NCBI GenBank assembly: GCA_034434015.1
Contig: DAOUAB010000258.1
Span: forward strand, 1 to 13,370
Source: SpSt-583 sp034434015
Lineage (GTDB): Bacteria; Chloroflexota; Anaerolineae; Anaerolineales; UBA6663
Length of the DNA stretch: 13,370 nt
Direction: 5' to 3'
The notes under the pieces were generated by a model. It worked only from the letters and a program-made list of their open reading frames with translations. It did not search any database and was not told the DNA's origin. Numbering within the stretch: position 1 is the stretch's first letter; each line of letters begins with the position of its first letter. A program made the translations under genes and the position numbers. Below, piece by piece: positions 1 through 6,827 of this stretch.

Positions 1-159
1 ATAGGCGTCGCTCGGCAGCGGCGCCGGCGTCGCCTGGCCGGGGTAGCCGGCCGGATACCCGGAGACGTCCGGGGTCGGCGTGCGCCTGGCGCCATCGCCG
101 CCGCAGCCGGACGCCGCCAGCGCCAGAGCGAGGATGACGAGCAATTTGAGCAGACGCAT
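1..159 (-). CDS. Putative lipoprotein, N-terminal part (cut by window edge)
   Basis: The frame reads from an ATG at 159 down to base 1 without a stop, so only the first 53 residues are visible. They show a bacterial lipoprotein signal: Lys/Arg near the start (MRLLK), a Leu/Ala-rich core, and the lipobox AASGC with Cys19 as the expected lipidated residue. After it comes a Gly/Pro/Thr-rich low-complexity stretch (residues about 20-53), typical of a tether. The start is supported by AGGAG a few bases upstream, lying inside the end of the preceding gene. Only two bases separate that gene's stop from this ATG, so the two are probably translationally coupled. No functional domain is visible in this fragment; a secreted or surface-anchored role is all that can be inferred. 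Confidence 0.75.
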   Translation of the reverse strand, partial: MRLLKLLVILALALAASGCGGDGARRTPTPDVSGYPAGYPGQATPAPLPSDAY

Positions 160-161
160 GT

Positions 162-1076
162 TTACTCCTGTGAATTCAGGCTCGCGAAGGGCAGGAAGAA
201 ACCGGGCAGTTCGTTGAGCGCGCGACCGAGGCGCGTGCCCGGCCAGGTCAGCAGGCTGCCGTCGAGGGTGTGCAGACGGCGGTGCCGGACGGCCGGCAGG
301 TCCGGGAAGGCGTCGAAGGCGGCGGCGTCCTGGTCGGTGAAAGGATACGGCTCGCTCGGCAGCAGGATCACGTCCGGCGCCTGCCGGGCCACCTCGTCCG
401 GCGTGACGCGCGGATAGCGCGTGTCGCGCGCCGGATCAGGCGGGTCGGCCGGCATCTGGCCCAGGTCGGCGGCCAGCGGGTAGCGGCGTTCCCGGTCTGC
501 AAACACGTTCTCGCCTCCGCACACGCGCAGCAGGTCGTGCATATAGGTGTCGCGGTTGAACGTCATCCACCAGCGCGGCGGCTCAGGCGCCCGGGGCTCG
601 CGCCAGATCGGACAGAAGGTCCGCAGACCGGGCGTGTTCTCGGCCGCCAACGCCGCGTACTCGTAGACCCGCTCCAGGGCGTCGATGACCAGGCCCCGCT
701 GCGGCACATCGAAGACGCGCACGATGGCCCACAACAACTCCAGCGTCCCGGCGACCGTGCACGGGAACGTCACCCAGACCTTGAAACCGTCGGCCTGCAG
801 GGCCTCGACATCTTCCCGGCGGTTCTCCTCGCGGCTGGCCAGGACCAGCTCCGGCAGCGCCGCCCGGACCCGCGCCAGGTCCGGGCTCTTGGTGCCGCCG
901 ACGCGCGGCAGATGTCGGACTTTATCAGCCGGGTGCACGCAGTAATCGGTCACCGCCACCAGCCGGTCGCCGCAACCCAGGTCGAACAGGCTCTCGGTGA
1001 GGGAGGGCACGAGCGAGACTACCCGCCGGGGCGGATGGTGGAGGCGCAATTCGTCGAGGTTGCCGAGGGCGGTCAT
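162..1076 (-). CDS. BtuF-like helical-backbone metal receptor domain protein without signal peptide
   Basis: The 304-residue product resembles the periplasmic-binding-protein family of BtuF/FhuD type (Peripla_BP_2, helical backbone). Residues 18-34 (RRVVSLVPSLTESLFDL) match the typical first strand and helix. A VTDYCVHP segment (43-49) and a second-lobe stretch GGENVFAD (187-194) also fit, with a total length usual for a two-lobe receptor. There is no signal peptide or lipobox; the first residues are polar, so the protein is predicted to be cytoplasmic. This separates it from the true lipoprotein BtuF encoded at 9378-10310. Leaderless members are often annotated as cobalamin-binding proteins, but ligand and role are not established. 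The gene follows ricT on the same strand after 54 bp and is followed after 2 bp by a lipoprotein gene. It could bind a corrinoid, heme or siderophore, or none of these. Confidence 0.8.
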   Translation of the reverse strand: MTALGNLDELRLHHPPRRVVSLVPSLTESLFDLGCGDRLVAVTDYCVHPADKVRHLPRVGGTKSPDLARVRAALPELVLASREENRREDVEALQADGFKVWVTFPCTVAGTLELLWAIVRVFDVPQRGLVIDALERVYEYAALAAENTPGLRTFCPIWREPRAPEPPRWWMTFNRDTYMHDLLRVCGGENVFADRERRYPLAADLGQMPADPPDPARDTRYPRVTPDEVARQAPDVILLPSEPYPFTDQDAAAFDAFPDLPAVRHRRLHTLDGSLLTWPGTRLGRALNELPGFFLPFASLNSQE

Positions 1077-1130
1077 GCGGGGAGCAGGTCTCAGGTGGCA
1101 GACTTACTTGCCACTTGTGATGGCCGTCCT

Positions 1131-2105
1131 TTACTTCTTCTTCGATTTACCGCAATTGCAGCCGCCGCCCTCATGCCGGTCGCACGGGCTGGCGGCCTTT
1201 TTCTGCAGAGCTTCCAACTCTTCCTTGGGCTGGATCTCGTCCTTGAGGAACTCGTACGTCCGGAAATCCTCGCCGTCCTGGATCAGCACCCAGACCGACT
1301 GTTTGAGGGGGTTGGCATCCACCACCTTGCCGACGCCCTTCGGCGTGGTCACCAGCTTGTTGCGTTTGGGCAGCTGCTTGCGCGCCGCGACGTACTGTTC
1401 GTACTCGTAGACCAGGCAGCAGCGCAGCCGCCCGCACATTCCCGTGATCTCCTCCGGGTTGAGCGAGATGCCCTGCTCTTTGGCCATCTTGATGCTGACC
1501 GGGCTGAACTCGGTCAGGAACAGCGAGCAACAGCGCGTCTCCAGCCCGCAGGCGCCCAGCCCGCCGATAAGCTTGGCGACGTCACGCGGGCCGATCTGGC
1601 GGAAGGTGACGACCTGCTGCGGGTGCTGCGCCTGCATGTCCTCGCGTAGAGACTTCAATTCGACCTTGCCGACCGGCGTGCCGCCCCCGCCGCCGGCGGC
1701 GTCGTCCGGGCCGCTGAACAGGAACGTCAGCCGCGAGCCGTCGTAGCTGTAGTCGGCCTTGACGATTTTGACGCCTTCCAGTTGCAGCTGGTGGGCGCGC
1801 TCGCGGCAGTTGATCATGGCCTCGGTCTCTTTGGCCTTCCAATACTGCTCCATGGCCAGGTCGCGGGGTGTGGCCAGGCCGTCAATGCGCTTGTAGCCGC
1901 CCTCCGGCGGCGACTGTTTTTCGGGCGGCACGAACTGCACCACCTCCCCCAGCTGCCGGCCGCGCGTCGTCTCGACGATCACGCGGTCGCCCGGCCGCAC
2001 ATCGCCGAACTCCGCGGCGTCAAAATGATACAGCTTGCCGACGCGCAGGAAACGCACGCCGATAATCAGCGGCGTTTTGACCTCAGTTGCCAATCGGTCC
2101 GACAT
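1131..2105 (-). CDS. ricT: RicT/YaaT-like PSP1 domain protein (stage 0 sporulation family)
   Basis: The 324-residue product matches the PSP1/RicT family. It has an N-terminal beta-rich part (VRFLRVGKLYHFDA, 17-30) and the conserved core from about 169: RQIGPRDVAKLIGGLGACG, then RCC (191-193), SPVSIKMAKEQGISLNPEEI (201-220) and CGRLRCCLVYEYE (224-236). The cysteines at 186, 192, 193, 224, 229 and 230 are the family's conserved set. In Bacillus subtilis, RicT forms a complex with RicA and RicF that carries [4Fe-4S] clusters and promotes RNase Y-dependent mRNA processing. Unusual features are a glycine-rich insert at 136-144 and a C-terminal tail CDRHEGGGCNCGKSKKK with three more cysteines. The usual neighbour in Firmicutes (DNA polymerase III delta prime) is not present. 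A start at 2105 is supported by the promoter at 2143-2171, although the ribosome site is weak (GAGAAAG). Confidence 0.88.
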   Translation of the reverse strand: MSDRLATEVKTPLIIGVRFLRVGKLYHFDAAEFGDVRPGDRVIVETTRGRQLGEVVQFVPPEKQSPPEGGYKRIDGLATPRDLAMEQYWKAKETEAMINCRERAHQLQLEGVKIVKADYSYDGSRLTFLFSGPDDAAGGGGGTPVGKVELKSLREDMQAQHPQQVVTFRQIGPRDVAKLIGGLGACGLETRCCSLFLTEFSPVSIKMAKEQGISLNPEEITGMCGRLRCCLVYEYEQYVAARKQLPKRNKLVTTPKGVGKVVDANPLKQSVWVLIQDGEDFRTYEFLKDEIQPKEELEALQKKAASPCDRHEGGGCNCGKSKKK

Positions 2106-2142
2106 AATCGCCCATCTTTCTCAACCGGCTCGAGTAGCGCAA

Positions 2143-2171
2143 ATCATAGTCGAGGGGTGGAGAAGATGCAA
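2143..2171 (-). promoter_or_regulatory. Putative sigma70-type promoter for ricT
   Basis: On the minus strand, TTGCAT (2171-2166) and TATGAT (2148-2143) are separated by exactly 17 bases. The -10 box matches five of six consensus positions and the -35 box three of six. Transcription would start near 2136, giving a leader of about 30 bases before the ricT ATG at 2105. It lies in the 142-bp divergent gap shared with the plus-strand gene at 2248. The call rests on spacing and box similarity only. Confidence 0.45.
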
Positions 2172-2201
2172 CCGCCGATGGCGTCCGGCCGGTATCGGGC
2201 C

Positions 2202-2207
2202 TATAAT
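2202..2207 (+). promoter_or_regulatory. Putative -10 box for the envelope cluster
   Basis: A perfect TATAAT sits 40 bases upstream of the ATG at 2248, in very GC-rich surroundings where it is unlikely to be frequent. No good -35 box is present at the expected distance (about 2179-2184 reads TGGCGT), so it may be a weak, activator-dependent or chance element. If used, transcription would begin near 2214, just before an alternative in-frame GTG at 2224. Confidence 0.35.
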
Positions 2208-2247
2208 CGGCTCCCGGAACGGGGTGGCGGTTGGGCCGATCAACACG

Positions 2248-4167
2248 ATGACATCCGCGACCTATCCTGTCCAGAAACTCAGGCATGTGGCCGGCGTCCT
2301 CCTGGCGTTCGGCCTGGTCCTGTTTACCGGTTGCCCGGCGTTCGCCCAGAACAACAGTCCGGGTTTCGTCTCGCCCTACGCCGGCGAGCAACCCCTGGAG
2401 GCCTACCTGGTCTTCAGCGCCCCGCCCCGCGAGAACGTGCCTGATGGCCAGATCCACTGGGTGGACGCCGAGGTGCCCGGCATTGACCTTCGGGGCCCCG
2501 ACGGCTGGCTGCGGAGCATGTGTCCGGAGACGGGCCTGGCCTGGACGCTGGCGGCTGGCGACACCTACGGCGGCGGCGGCCAGTTTGTGGCCGTGGAGTG
2601 CCAGGGCGCGGCCGCCGGCTGGCAAATGCTGGCCTTTCATTTGTGCGAGATCCAAATTCAAGCTAGTATAAGCGCTTCCCAGCGCCAGTACACACGGGTG
2701 GCGCCGGGGACGCCGCTGGCGCGGGAGTGTCCGGGCGGGCACACGCACCTGAGCCTGGGCTATTGGGCCGAGCCGGAGGCCAGGCGGGAACTGGCCTGTC
2801 CGCAGTGGTATGTGCAGGGCCGCTATTGGGCGAACCCGGCCTGCCTGGTGCAGGCCGGCGGCCTGACGGAGAGCCTGCCGGCCTTCCTCGTCCGCGAGGA
2901 TGACTGGGAGCTGCACGTGCTTCGCCCGGAGGTGCTGGCGCCATTGCGGCGCGCCGCCCTGTTGGTCGTCGCGTTCGGGCTGGTGGGCTATGTCCTGTGG
3001 AGCCTCCTGGCGCGCGGCCCGGCGGCCCACGACGAGCCGCGCCGCCGTGACGGGACGCCGGAAGCGGCCCTGGCCAAGTCCGGCATCCTCCTGGGCTTCA
3101 TCGCCTGGCTGGTGATGCTCTCGGCCGGCCCGGTCTGGCCGTTGGGCGCCAGCTCGCCCAGCCGCTACACCACCGCCGAGGCCCCGTACCAGGCCATGGC
3201 CCAGGCCGTCGGCTTCGAGGATTGGCGTTTGTTGCGGGCCTTCTACCTGGCCGCCGTGCCGCGCGATGCGGCCGGCCGGCCGGCCGCTGACGGGGCGCCC
3301 GGCAAAGTCTTCCCGCCGGAGGCCGCGGCCGCCATTCCGTTCGGCGAGACCAACGCCGAGGAGTGGGGCCTGATCGACCCGACCCAGCCCGGTCCGTACG
3401 GGCGCGACCGCGCCTGGGACGCCGTCGCCCAGCGCTGGCCGGCCAGCCTGTACGAGCGGACGGTGCTCGGTCTGAAGGTCTCGCGCACCGCGCAACGGCA
3501 GCGCGACGGCCTGAAGGCGATCGCCGCCAGCCCGGCCATGCAGGCGCTGGGCCGGCGCCTGGGGAAGACAATCCGGCCCGAGGACCTGTACGGGTCGTCG
3601 GCCGGGGCGGTGGGCCGTACGCAGATCCTGCCCGGCCATTTCGCCGCCGGCGGCGTGTGCGCGGACGTGCCGTCCACCGATGTCTGGAACGACCCGCAGG
3701 CGGTGGCCGAGTGCACGACGCGTTACCTGACCGTCAGTGGCTGCTGGGGCAGCTGGTGGGCGAACGGCGATGTCTGGTCGGCGCTGTGCGGGTACAACCC
3801 CGGCGCCTGGGAGGTCGCCGAACACGCCTGGTATTGGAGCGTCCTGCAGGACCGGATGGCGCGGCTGGCGGCGGCCAGCGGGCCGCTGAGGCTGCCGACG
3901 GAAGCCTCGGCGGCGGCCGCGTCTTCAGCCGACCAGCTGGTGCCGACGCCGATCCTGGGGCTGAAGGTGACGCAGGTGCTGCTGCAGGCCGGCCAGGGCG
4001 CGCGGGCCCTGCCCGGCCCCTTGAGCGATTGGGTCGCGGCCCTGGCGCCGCAAGTGCAGGCGCCGGAGCGCCGGCACGTGGTGCGCCTGGTGTTCCGGTT
4101 GTTTCGGGCCTGGAGCCTGGTCTACTACTCGCCGGAGGAGCTGGCGGCCTTCGGCGTTCAACTCTGA
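2248..4167 (+). CDS. Membrane-anchored M23-like / MltB-like lytic transglycosylase two-domain protein
   Basis: The 639-residue product starts with a signal peptide (1-33, cleavage likely after AFA; an FTGC at 26-29 is a weak alternative lipobox). Residues about 60-180 have the layout of an M23 peptidase: PGID at 77-80, AFHL at 129-132 (usual YAHL) and GGHTHLSLG at 163-171 (usual GPHLHFEI). The first zinc-ligand His of HxxxD is replaced by Val76, so activity is doubtful. Two membrane segments (about 235-254 and 277-294) flank an Arg-rich loop, which by the positive-inside rule is cytoplasmic. Residues about 310-535 resemble an MltB-type (SLT_2) transglycosylase: GSSAGAVGRTQILPGHF (449-465), DVWNDPQAVAE (478-488), CGYNPGAW (514-521). 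The catalytic Glu could not be placed by eye. Both domains should lie outside the membrane. ATG 2248 was chosen because it gives a proper signal peptide; GTG 2224 is possible. It is the first gene of a four-gene run. Confidence 0.8.
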   Translation: MTSATYPVQKLRHVAGVLLAFGLVLFTGCPAFAQNNSPGFVSPYAGEQPLEAYLVFSAPPRENVPDGQIHWVDAEVPGIDLRGPDGWLRSMCPETGLAWTLAAGDTYGGGGQFVAVECQGAAAGWQMLAFHLCEIQIQASISASQRQYTRVAPGTPLARECPGGHTHLSLGYWAEPEARRELACPQWYVQGRYWANPACLVQAGGLTESLPAFLVREDDWELHVLRPEVLAPLRRAALLVVAFGLVGYVLWSLLARGPAAHDEPRRRDGTPEAALAKSGILLGFIAWLVMLSAGPVWPLGASSPSRYTTAEAPYQAMAQAVGFEDWRLLRAFYLAAVPRDAAGRPAADGAPGKVFPPEAAAAIPFGETNAEEWGLIDPTQPGPYGRDRAWDAVAQRWPASLYERTVLGLKVSRTAQRQRDGLKAIAASPAMQALGRRLGKTIRPEDLYGSSAGAVGRTQILPGHFAAGGVCADVPSTDVWNDPQAVAECTTRYLTVSGCWGSWWANGDVWSALCGYNPGAWEVAEHAWYWSVLQDRMARLAAASGPLRLPTEASAAAASSADQLVPTPILGLKVTQVLLQAGQGARALPGPLSDWVAALAPQVQAPERRHVVRLVFRLFRAWSLVYYSPEELAAFGVQL

Positions 4168-4203
4168 AACGCGCCGCGCGGGAGAAAGCGCTGAGGCAAC
4201 CGG

Positions 4204-5451
4204 ATGGCCAAGTCGTCGCCGCCGCAAGGAAAGGGTCCTATGGATCAGATCTCCAAGACTGTCAACTCGTTCCTGGCCACGCTAGTGGGGATCGGGCTGA
4301 TTTGTTTTGCGTCGTTCGTCTTCCTGCTGGCCAGCGCGCAACTCAACAACAGCCTGCTGGGCGACCTGCTGGCGCGGGTAGCCGGCGAGACGGCGCGCAC
4401 GGCGCGCACGGAGAGTTTTGCTTACTGGGGCCAGGTGGGCGCCGAGGTGGCCAACGGCCTGGGCTACGGCCTGCCGGTGGCCGGCGGCGGCAGCGGCGGC
4501 GCGATCATCACGCCCGTCATCGTCGTCACCACGGTCCCGGGCGGCACGCCGGCGCCGACCGCCACCAAGGTGGCCGTCTCGTATGTGCGCAGCACGCCCT
4601 TCTCCGAGGGCGGTCTGCTGTTGTGGCGCGGCCTGGATGCGCGCCAGCAGCCGCTGCCGTTCGGCGTCAGCCTGCAGAATGTGCGGCAGCAGGCCGCCTA
4701 CGCCCTGGAACAGAATCCCGGCGACCTCCTGGCCATCTGGCTGCAGAACAGGGTCAACCAGTGCTGGCCGCTCTACACGCAGATGCTCCAGGCCAATTAC
4801 CAGGACACCAACCAGACCGACGCGATCATCACGGCCGCGGACTCGCTGATCTCGCAATGCAATCCGCGCCTGTATGAGGCCTACGCGCGCAAGCGCTGGG
4901 CCACACTCTCCAACTGGCTGGCGACGCTGCCGCCGGACGAGACGCGCGCCGAGGCCGTCCTGGGCGGGCTGCGCATCGCCATCGGCCAGAAGCTGGATGG
5001 CCCGGCCCGCGGCGTGCGGCCCGAGGACACGATCGAGGTCAGCGTCCAGTCTATCCCCGAGTTCGCCTTGCCGAGCCTGACGTTCCGGCTCACGGCCGGC
5101 ACCTTGAACCGGCTGCTCGGCGAGGGCAACTGGCAGCCGAACAGCGGCGCCAGCAGCCTGCACACGGTGCCCGGCCTGCTCTTCCCGGAGACCGCGCCGG
5201 AGCCGGCCCTGCCCGGCGAGGCCGACCTGGCCGCGCCGACCCCGGGCGCGCCGGACACGGCCGCCAGCTCGGCCGAGGCCGGGGCGAGCAGCGCCCGGCC
5301 GGGCGTCTACATCGTCCAGCGCGGCGACACGCTCTACAGCATCGCGCGCAAGTACAATATCACCCCGCAGGCGCTCATCGACGCTAACCGCGACCGGGTG
5401 GGCTTCAACCCGGACTTCATCACCGTTGGTATGGAACTGCGTATCCCCTGA
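4204..5451 (+). CDS. Single-pass membrane protein with C-terminal LysM domain
   Basis: The 415-residue product has one N-terminal membrane helix (about 24-44), then a long extracytoplasmic region and a C-terminal LysM domain at about 368-414 (YIVQRGDTLYSIARKYNITP, then a PDFITVGMELRIP ending). LysM binds N-acetylglucosamine polymers, here presumably peptidoglycan. The middle holds a Gly/Thr/Pro linker (about 92-122), a helical region with Cys187 and Cys219 that could form a disulfide, and an Ala/Pro-rich spacer (about 328-366) before LysM. I do not recognise the middle domain. The gene follows the M23/transglycosylase gene by 36 bp on the same strand. Two starts are plausible: ATG 4204 (GAGG seven bases upstream) and ATG 4240 (AAGGA nine bases upstream); both keep the membrane helix. 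It probably acts with its neighbours at the cell wall. Confidence 0.8.
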   Translation: MAKSSPPQGKGPMDQISKTVNSFLATLVGIGLICFASFVFLLASAQLNNSLLGDLLARVAGETARTARTESFAYWGQVGAEVANGLGYGLPVAGGGSGGAIITPVIVVTTVPGGTPAPTATKVAVSYVRSTPFSEGGLLLWRGLDARQQPLPFGVSLQNVRQQAAYALEQNPGDLLAIWLQNRVNQCWPLYTQMLQANYQDTNQTDAIITAADSLISQCNPRLYEAYARKRWATLSNWLATLPPDETRAEAVLGGLRIAIGQKLDGPARGVRPEDTIEVSVQSIPEFALPSLTFRLTAGTLNRLLGEGNWQPNSGASSLHTVPGLLFPETAPEPALPGEADLAAPTPGAPDTAASSAEAGASSARPGVYIVQRGDTLYSIARKYNITPQALIDANRDRVGFNPDFITVGMELRIP

Positions 5452-5470
5452 GCAGGTAAAGGAGGCCGAT

Positions 5471-6004
5471 ATGCGCAACCCAAACCGATCGACGGAGTCC
5501 AATCGGCTCTTCACGCTGGTCCTGCTGAGTGTGTTGAGCCTGGTGGCCTGGGCCATCGCCGTCGGCCTGTGGTGGTACTTCGCCTGGTATTGGGCCGGCT
5601 GGAGCGAGCGCACCTTTGTCCTGACCTTCATCGCCCTGCCGATCCCCTTCCTCATCTACTGGCTGTTTACGGGCTCGCCGGGTTTCGACCTGCCCGCCCG
5701 CGCCGGCCGGCCGCCGACCTCCAGCGCCGCCCCCGCCCCTGAAGCCCAGCCGGCGCCCGGCCGCGAAGACCCGGATCTGCTGTTGTGGCTGGGCAAAGGC
5801 GAGCGCTACCGCGGCGTGATGGTGCTGCTGATCTTCCTGTTCTGGACGATCCTGTACTGGAGCCTGCCGACGATCGACTTCACGGCCTTCACCTTCTCCG
5901 CCTGGGGCCTGCTGACTATCCTGGGCGTGATGACCCTGCGCGCGCTCTTCCGGCCGAGCAAGGAGGTCTCGGCTTCCGGGGAATCCAAAAGTCCCGGCAA
6001 GTAA
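5471..6004 (+). CDS. Four-helix integral membrane protein of unknown function
   Basis: The 177-residue product has about four hydrophobic segments: residues 14-38, 47-67, 115-132 and 137-160. A hydrophilic Pro/Ala-rich loop (about 70-105) separates the two pairs. Charged ends (MRNPNR at the start; RPSKEVSASGESKSPGK at the end) suggest both termini are cytoplasmic. The start is well supported by AAAGGAGG ending six bases before the ATG at 5471. It lies 19 bp after the LysM gene, so it belongs to the same transcript. No known family is recognised. The following 6075 frame reads like a direct continuation: protein-like sequence in that frame begins exactly where this gene stops. This gene and the next may therefore be one frameshifted gene, in which case this would be the N-terminal half of a larger protein. 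Confidence 0.72.
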   Translation: MRNPNRSTESNRLFTLVLLSVLSLVAWAIAVGLWWYFAWYWAGWSERTFVLTFIALPIPFLIYWLFTGSPGFDLPARAGRPPTSSAAPAPEAQPAPGREDPDLLLWLGKGERYRGVMVLLIFLFWTILYWSLPTIDFTAFTFSAWGLLTILGVMTLRALFRPSKEVSASGESKSPGK

Positions 6005-6074
6005 TCCCGACCGCCCGACCGGGCAGCGCTTCATCTACCCGTTCTGGCTGCTGCTGATCTTCAAGCCCGAGTTC

Positions 6075-6815
6075 GTGCTGTGGGAGCTGGGGACGGCCGC
6101 CGTCATCCTGCTGCTGACGGCGGCGAACCTGCTGCGCGCGATCGATATCTGGGTCGCGGCGCTGGGCATTTCCATCGCCATCCTGATCACGGCGCTGCGC
6201 TGGGCGCGCCATTTCCTGGTGCGGATGGTCATCGACCTGGACGCCAAAGGCGGCGACGGTCTGGTGACCATCGAACGGCTGCTGCCCGCCCCCAACCTGC
6301 CGGAGAGCGTCCAGCTCTCGCTGCAGGACGCCGCCGAGGGCTCGGCGTCGGTCAACACCGCCGGCCTGCTCAACACGATCATCACTTACCTCAGCCCGCT
6401 GAAATGGCTGCGCGTCCTCACCATCGGCGATGTGACCTTCCGCACCAAGGCCGGCAACTTCAGCATGACGATGTACAGCATCCAGGACCCGGAGGGCGTG
6501 CGCGACGAAGTTCAGCGGCTGTGGCGCCAGATTGCGGACTTCAAGGCGAAAGAGAAGGCCCGGGCCGAGCGCAAGGAGCAAATCGAGCGCATGACCGAGG
6601 CGGTGGCCGCCGGCCTGAAGAAAGCGCACGAGGAGTTGAAGATTGCGGTGGTGATCCCGGCCGCCGCCGCGCCCGCCGCGGCTCCGCCGCCCCTGACGAC
6701 GCCGGCCGACGGCGCGCCGGCGCCCGCCAGCGACGCGGCTACCGCCCCGCCCCCCTCCGGCGACCACGCCCAGGCGCAGAGCGGCGACGCCCCGTCTGCG
6801 CCCCCGCCGGCTTAA
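6075..6815 (+). CDS. Membrane protein with bacterial PH-like domain (start uncertain, possibly 3' part of a frameshifted gene)
   Basis: From GTG 6075 the product is 246 residues. It has a membrane hairpin (about 7-22 and 24-45), a PH-like beta domain at about 50-153 with the typical ending LTIGDVTFRTKAGNFSMTMY followed by IQDPEGVRDEVQRLW, a charged helix likely to form a coiled coil (about 155-190), and a disordered Ala/Pro-rich tail. By analogy with bacterial PH proteins the domain should sit on the cytoplasmic face. The GTG has no convincing ribosome site. The frame is open back to 5934 and the codons from about 6003 read as protein (PTGQRFIYPFWLLLIFKPEF), yet no ATG, GTG or TTG occurs there. 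The real N terminus is therefore probably upstream, either through a frameshift joining it to the preceding gene or a non-standard start. It ends 12 bp before the convergent adenosyltransferase gene. Confidence 0.68.
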   Translation: MLWELGTAAVILLLTAANLLRAIDIWVAALGISIAILITALRWARHFLVRMVIDLDAKGGDGLVTIERLLPAPNLPESVQLSLQDAAEGSASVNTAGLLNTIITYLSPLKWLRVLTIGDVTFRTKAGNFSMTMYSIQDPEGVRDEVQRLWRQIADFKAKEKARAERKEQIERMTEAVAAGLKKAHEELKIAVVIPAAAAPAAAPPPLTTPADGAPAPASDAATAPPPSGDHAQAQSGDAPSAPPPA

Positions 6816-6827
6816 TCGCCTCCCGGC

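Noticed and set aside
1093..1116. Inverted repeat GTGGCA/TGCCAC downstream of ricT, considered as a terminator.
   Set aside because: The stem is only six pairs with no U-run on the minus strand, and the next gene follows 54 bp after ricT in the same direction.
270..1649. 459-codon plus-strand open frame opposite the receptor-like and ricT genes.
   Set aside because: Antisense shadow; both opposite genes carry unmistakable family motifs.
2083..3825. 580-codon minus-strand open frame opposite the M23-like/transglycosylase gene.
   Set aside because: Composition is typical of an antisense shadow in high-GC DNA, with no motif, signal or membrane pattern.
3363..4877. 504-codon plus-strand open frame overlapping two genes.
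   Set aside because: It is Arg/Ala/Gly-rich as expected from an out-of-phase reading of GC-rich codons, and the two genes it overlaps have clear domains.
6004..6075. CTG codons at 6048, 6051 and 6054 as starts of the PH-like protein.
   Set aside because: No ribosome site precedes them and CTG starts are rare; the frameshift explanation fits the upstream coding-like sequence better.
2248..6815. Assignment of the cluster to a type IV secretion or conjugation system because of the transglycosylase.
   Set aside because: No VirB4/VirD4-type ATPase, relaxase, integrase or attachment site is present, and the flanks are housekeeping genes.
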